NCBI GenBank assembly: GCA_003695725.1
Contig: RFHX01000302.1
Span: 1 to 17,202, forward strand
From: J061 sp003695725 [NCBI: Candidatus Schekmanbacteria bacterium]
GTDB taxonomy: Bacteria; Schekmanbacteria; GWA2-38-11
Direction of reading: 5' to 3'
Length of the DNA: 17,202 nt
Positions 15,795 to 17,202 of this stretch are shown one piece after another. Made by a program: the position numbers and the translations under genes. How positions within the stretch are numbered: position 1 is the stretch's first letter; every line of letters starts with the position of its first letter. The notes under the pieces were generated by a model, which was not told the origin of the DNA, made no database searches, and saw only the letters and a program-made list of their open reading frames with translations.

Positions 15795-16439
15795 TTATCG
15801 TGTAAAAAGGAAAAGGTGATGAAGATTGGTAATCGCTTTTTCTTCTTTCATTTTGAATCCTTCCCTTTTAAAAAGCCAAACGAGGTCTTCTGATGTGTAT
15901 TTGCCATGTTCCGAAAACATCTCAAAGGCAGTATCTTCCGGCATTTCTCTTCCCATTAGTTTGTGAAATTCAATGTATTCTTCGAGTGTTGTCCTAACCC
16001 AATCATAAATGATTAAACAGCCATTTTTAGCAAGAAGGCCATTTTTTAAATTATGCATAAGATTAAGTGGCGATGGGAGGTGATGAAAAACGAAATTCAT
16101 AGTTATAAATTTAAAGGGCTTTCCTTTTATGTTGAGGCTTTTAGTTGATATATCTTTCTTGTAGAATCTTATCTTCTCTTTTGGCAGTTTCAGGGACCTT
16201 GCATAATTGACCATTGCAGAGGATTCATCCACGCCTACTGCAAAGATTTGAGGATAATGTTTGTTTATATCGCGCAGAAAAAGTCCTGGACCAGTGCCAA
16301 GGTCAAGAAGATTTATTTTTTTTGAATTTTTTATTTGTGCCAATGATTCAAATTCATTCCAAAAGATTGGCGAAAAACGCATATCATGTGTAGCAACCAT
16401 AATTGATGTCAAATCCGGCTTTTTGTTTTCCCCTCTCAT
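15795..16439 (-). CDS. Class I SAM-dependent methyltransferase
   Basis: The product has 214 residues from the chosen ATG (MRGENKKPDL). A Rossmann-fold methyltransferase is shown by motif I LLDLGTGPG (44-52), the acidic end of strand 2 in VGVDESSAM (69-76, D71), the ribose/adenine region RFYKKDIS (91-98), NFVFHHLPSPLNLMHNL (115-131) as the post-II motif, and LLAKNGCLIIYDW (135-147) as motif III. The substrate is unknown; the pattern is of the Methyltransf_11/25 small-molecule type. In-frame ATGs at 16493 and 16469 would extend it into the preceding gene (38-bp overlap for the longest). The chosen start lies 16 bases after the upstream stop, with a weak AGATGGA before it, and avoids the overlap; this choice is moderately supported. 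It probably shares an operon with the upstream membrane protein. Confidence 0.85.
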   Translation of the reverse strand: MRGENKKPDLTSIMVATHDMRFSPIFWNEFESLAQIKNSKKINLLDLGTGPGLFLRDINKHYPQIFAVGVDESSAMVNYARSLKLPKEKIRFYKKDISTKSLNIKGKPFKFITMNFVFHHLPSPLNLMHNLKNGLLAKNGCLIIYDWVRTTLEEYIEFHKLMGREMPEDTAFEMFSEHGKYTSEDLVWLFKREGFKMKEEKAITNLHHLFLFTR

Positions 16440-16455
16440 ATTTAATCCATCTTTT

Positions 16456-17160
16456 TTAGGTGTATGCATTTGAATAGACAAGTATGATTGCATTTAAAGC
16501 AAGATTTGCAGTTGTAATCGACCAGAACAAGCTGTTTTCCTTTTCCTTCGATACCAGCATTCCAATCAATGAACCAATTGAGAAAAGACAAAGGATTATT
16601 GTGAATGACCAAGACCCAAAGCTGTGGAGGTCAAAAAGAAATGTGCCAAGTCGTAAAAGATCCTTTGAAAACCACCATATGCAAAATGTCCAGAAAATAA
16701 GGCGTGGAGTTAAAGCCCTCCGAGGAGAGAGATGAAAGCGAAAATCCAAGAGAGCCCAAAACAAAAAGATTAGTATAATGGGAAGATATAAATCCTGTGG
16801 CTTGACAAAAAAAGCAGCCCCCAGTGTCCCCATTGGCCACATCATATCAGTTGTGCTGACTACAAGCATTTTTTCTAAAGATAAGAAAATAATTGTTATA
16901 AGTGAACAAGGGATAAATGAAATAAACATACCAAGATACTTTTTCTCCCACCTTCTTTCAAGCTGAGTTATGAAAGCTGAAGATATAATAAGAGCAAAGG
17001 TGAGAAAAAATATTTTTATTCCCCAAAACGTGTTGATTTCTGCATTTGCAAGGGTTATTTCAAAGAGCGTATTGAATGAAAGAAAGAACATTAAAAAGAT
17101 TATAGAGAAGGGCTTTGTCTTGAGCTCTTTTAGTTTGATTTCATAATAATCGATATTCAT
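16456..17160 (-). CDS. Seven-helix integral membrane protein of unknown function
   Basis: The product has 234 residues and I do not recognise its family. Hydrophobic segments at about 18-36, 46-66, 75-97, 122-139, 152-174, 184-204 and 210-229 suggest seven transmembrane helices. There is a conserved-looking aromatic loop (TTDMMWPMGTLGAAFFVKPQDLYLP, residues 103-127) and a Trp-rich helix (FWTFCIWWFSKD). Positive residues cluster at QLERRWEKK (66-74) and RFHLSPRR (141-148), which by the positive-inside rule would be cytoplasmic. No catalytic motif is evident. The gene is followed by the methyltransferase at about 16 bp (chosen start), which hints at a joint role, possibly lipid or quinone related, but nothing in the sequence shows this. 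No good ribosome binding site is seen before the ATG. The 42 bases beyond it to the window edge are AT-rich and hold no clear promoter. Confidence 0.7.
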   Translation of the reverse strand: MNIDYYEIKLKELKTKPFSIIFLMFFLSFNTLFEITLANAEINTFWGIKIFFLTFALIISSAFITQLERRWEKKYLGMFISFIPCSLITIIFLSLEKMLVVSTTDMMWPMGTLGAAFFVKPQDLYLPIILIFLFWALLDFRFHLSPRRALTPRLIFWTFCIWWFSKDLLRLGTFLFDLHSFGSWSFTIILCLFSIGSLIGMLVSKEKENSLFWSITTANLALNAIILVYSNAYT

Positions 17161-17202
17161 TGATTAAAAATGTTTAAGATTTTTAATACATAACTTTTAA
17201 TA

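Noticed and set aside
16440-16493. Upstream ATGs at 16493 and 16469 as the methyltransferase start
   Set aside because: They overlap the end of the membrane protein gene, lack a Shine-Dalgarno sequence and add a segment that is not part of the methyltransferase fold. They cannot be fully excluded.

Overview
The window is from a low-GC (upper 30s percent by eye) bacterium, with clear Shine-Dalgarno sites, sigma70-like promoters and bacterial gene families. No rRNA, tRNA, insertion sequence or CRISPR array is visible, and nothing fixes the phylum. The gene mix (BchH/CobN-type chelatase, GAF-GGDEF signalling protein, DUF89 protein, secreted FnIII-like tail) would suit an uncultivated anaerobic or delta-proteobacteria-like lineage, but that is a guess. 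No photosynthesis gene other than the chelatase homologues is present.

Layout. 1-288 (+) is the 3' end of a secreted/surface protein. 1636-423 (-) is a two-gene unit with its own promoter: a branched-chain aminotransferase and a FmdB-type zinc ribbon protein. 13125-1782 (-) is the core of the window, one long run of closely spaced genes. In transcription order these are: a MarR regulator, a BchH/CobN-type giant chelatase subunit, a ChlI-type AAA+ ATPase, a ChlI-ChlD (AAA+ plus VWA) fusion, a second stand-alone ChlI-like ATPase, a histidine-rich membrane protein, and a P1B heavy-metal ATPase. Gaps are 8 bp overlap to 61 bp. A perfect 22-bp palindrome overlaps the promoter in front of the MarR gene and looks like an autoregulatory operator. 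13327-15789 (+) is a divergent pair: a membrane GAF-GGDEF diguanylate cyclase and a DUF89 protein. 17160-15795 (-) is a seven-helix membrane protein followed by a SAM-dependent methyltransferase.

The chelatase genes would insert a divalent metal (Mg, Co, Ni or Zn, not decidable here) into a tetrapyrrole. The large subunit binds the porphyrinoid and the AAA+/VWA subunits drive insertion with ATP. Placing a metal-pumping ATPase and a His-rich membrane protein in the same MarR-headed operon suggests that metal supply or metal/porphyrin stress is coupled to chelation. The most unusual points are three paralogous AAA+ subunits, one of which has lost its catalytic Walker B glutamate while the D-type fusion keeps its own; the His-rich protein, which appears to be the first four helices of a P1B-ATPase fused to a metal-binding tail, with no catalytic domains; and a shared N-terminal motif (MHDI-S/N-R) between that protein and the complete ATPase encoded next to it.
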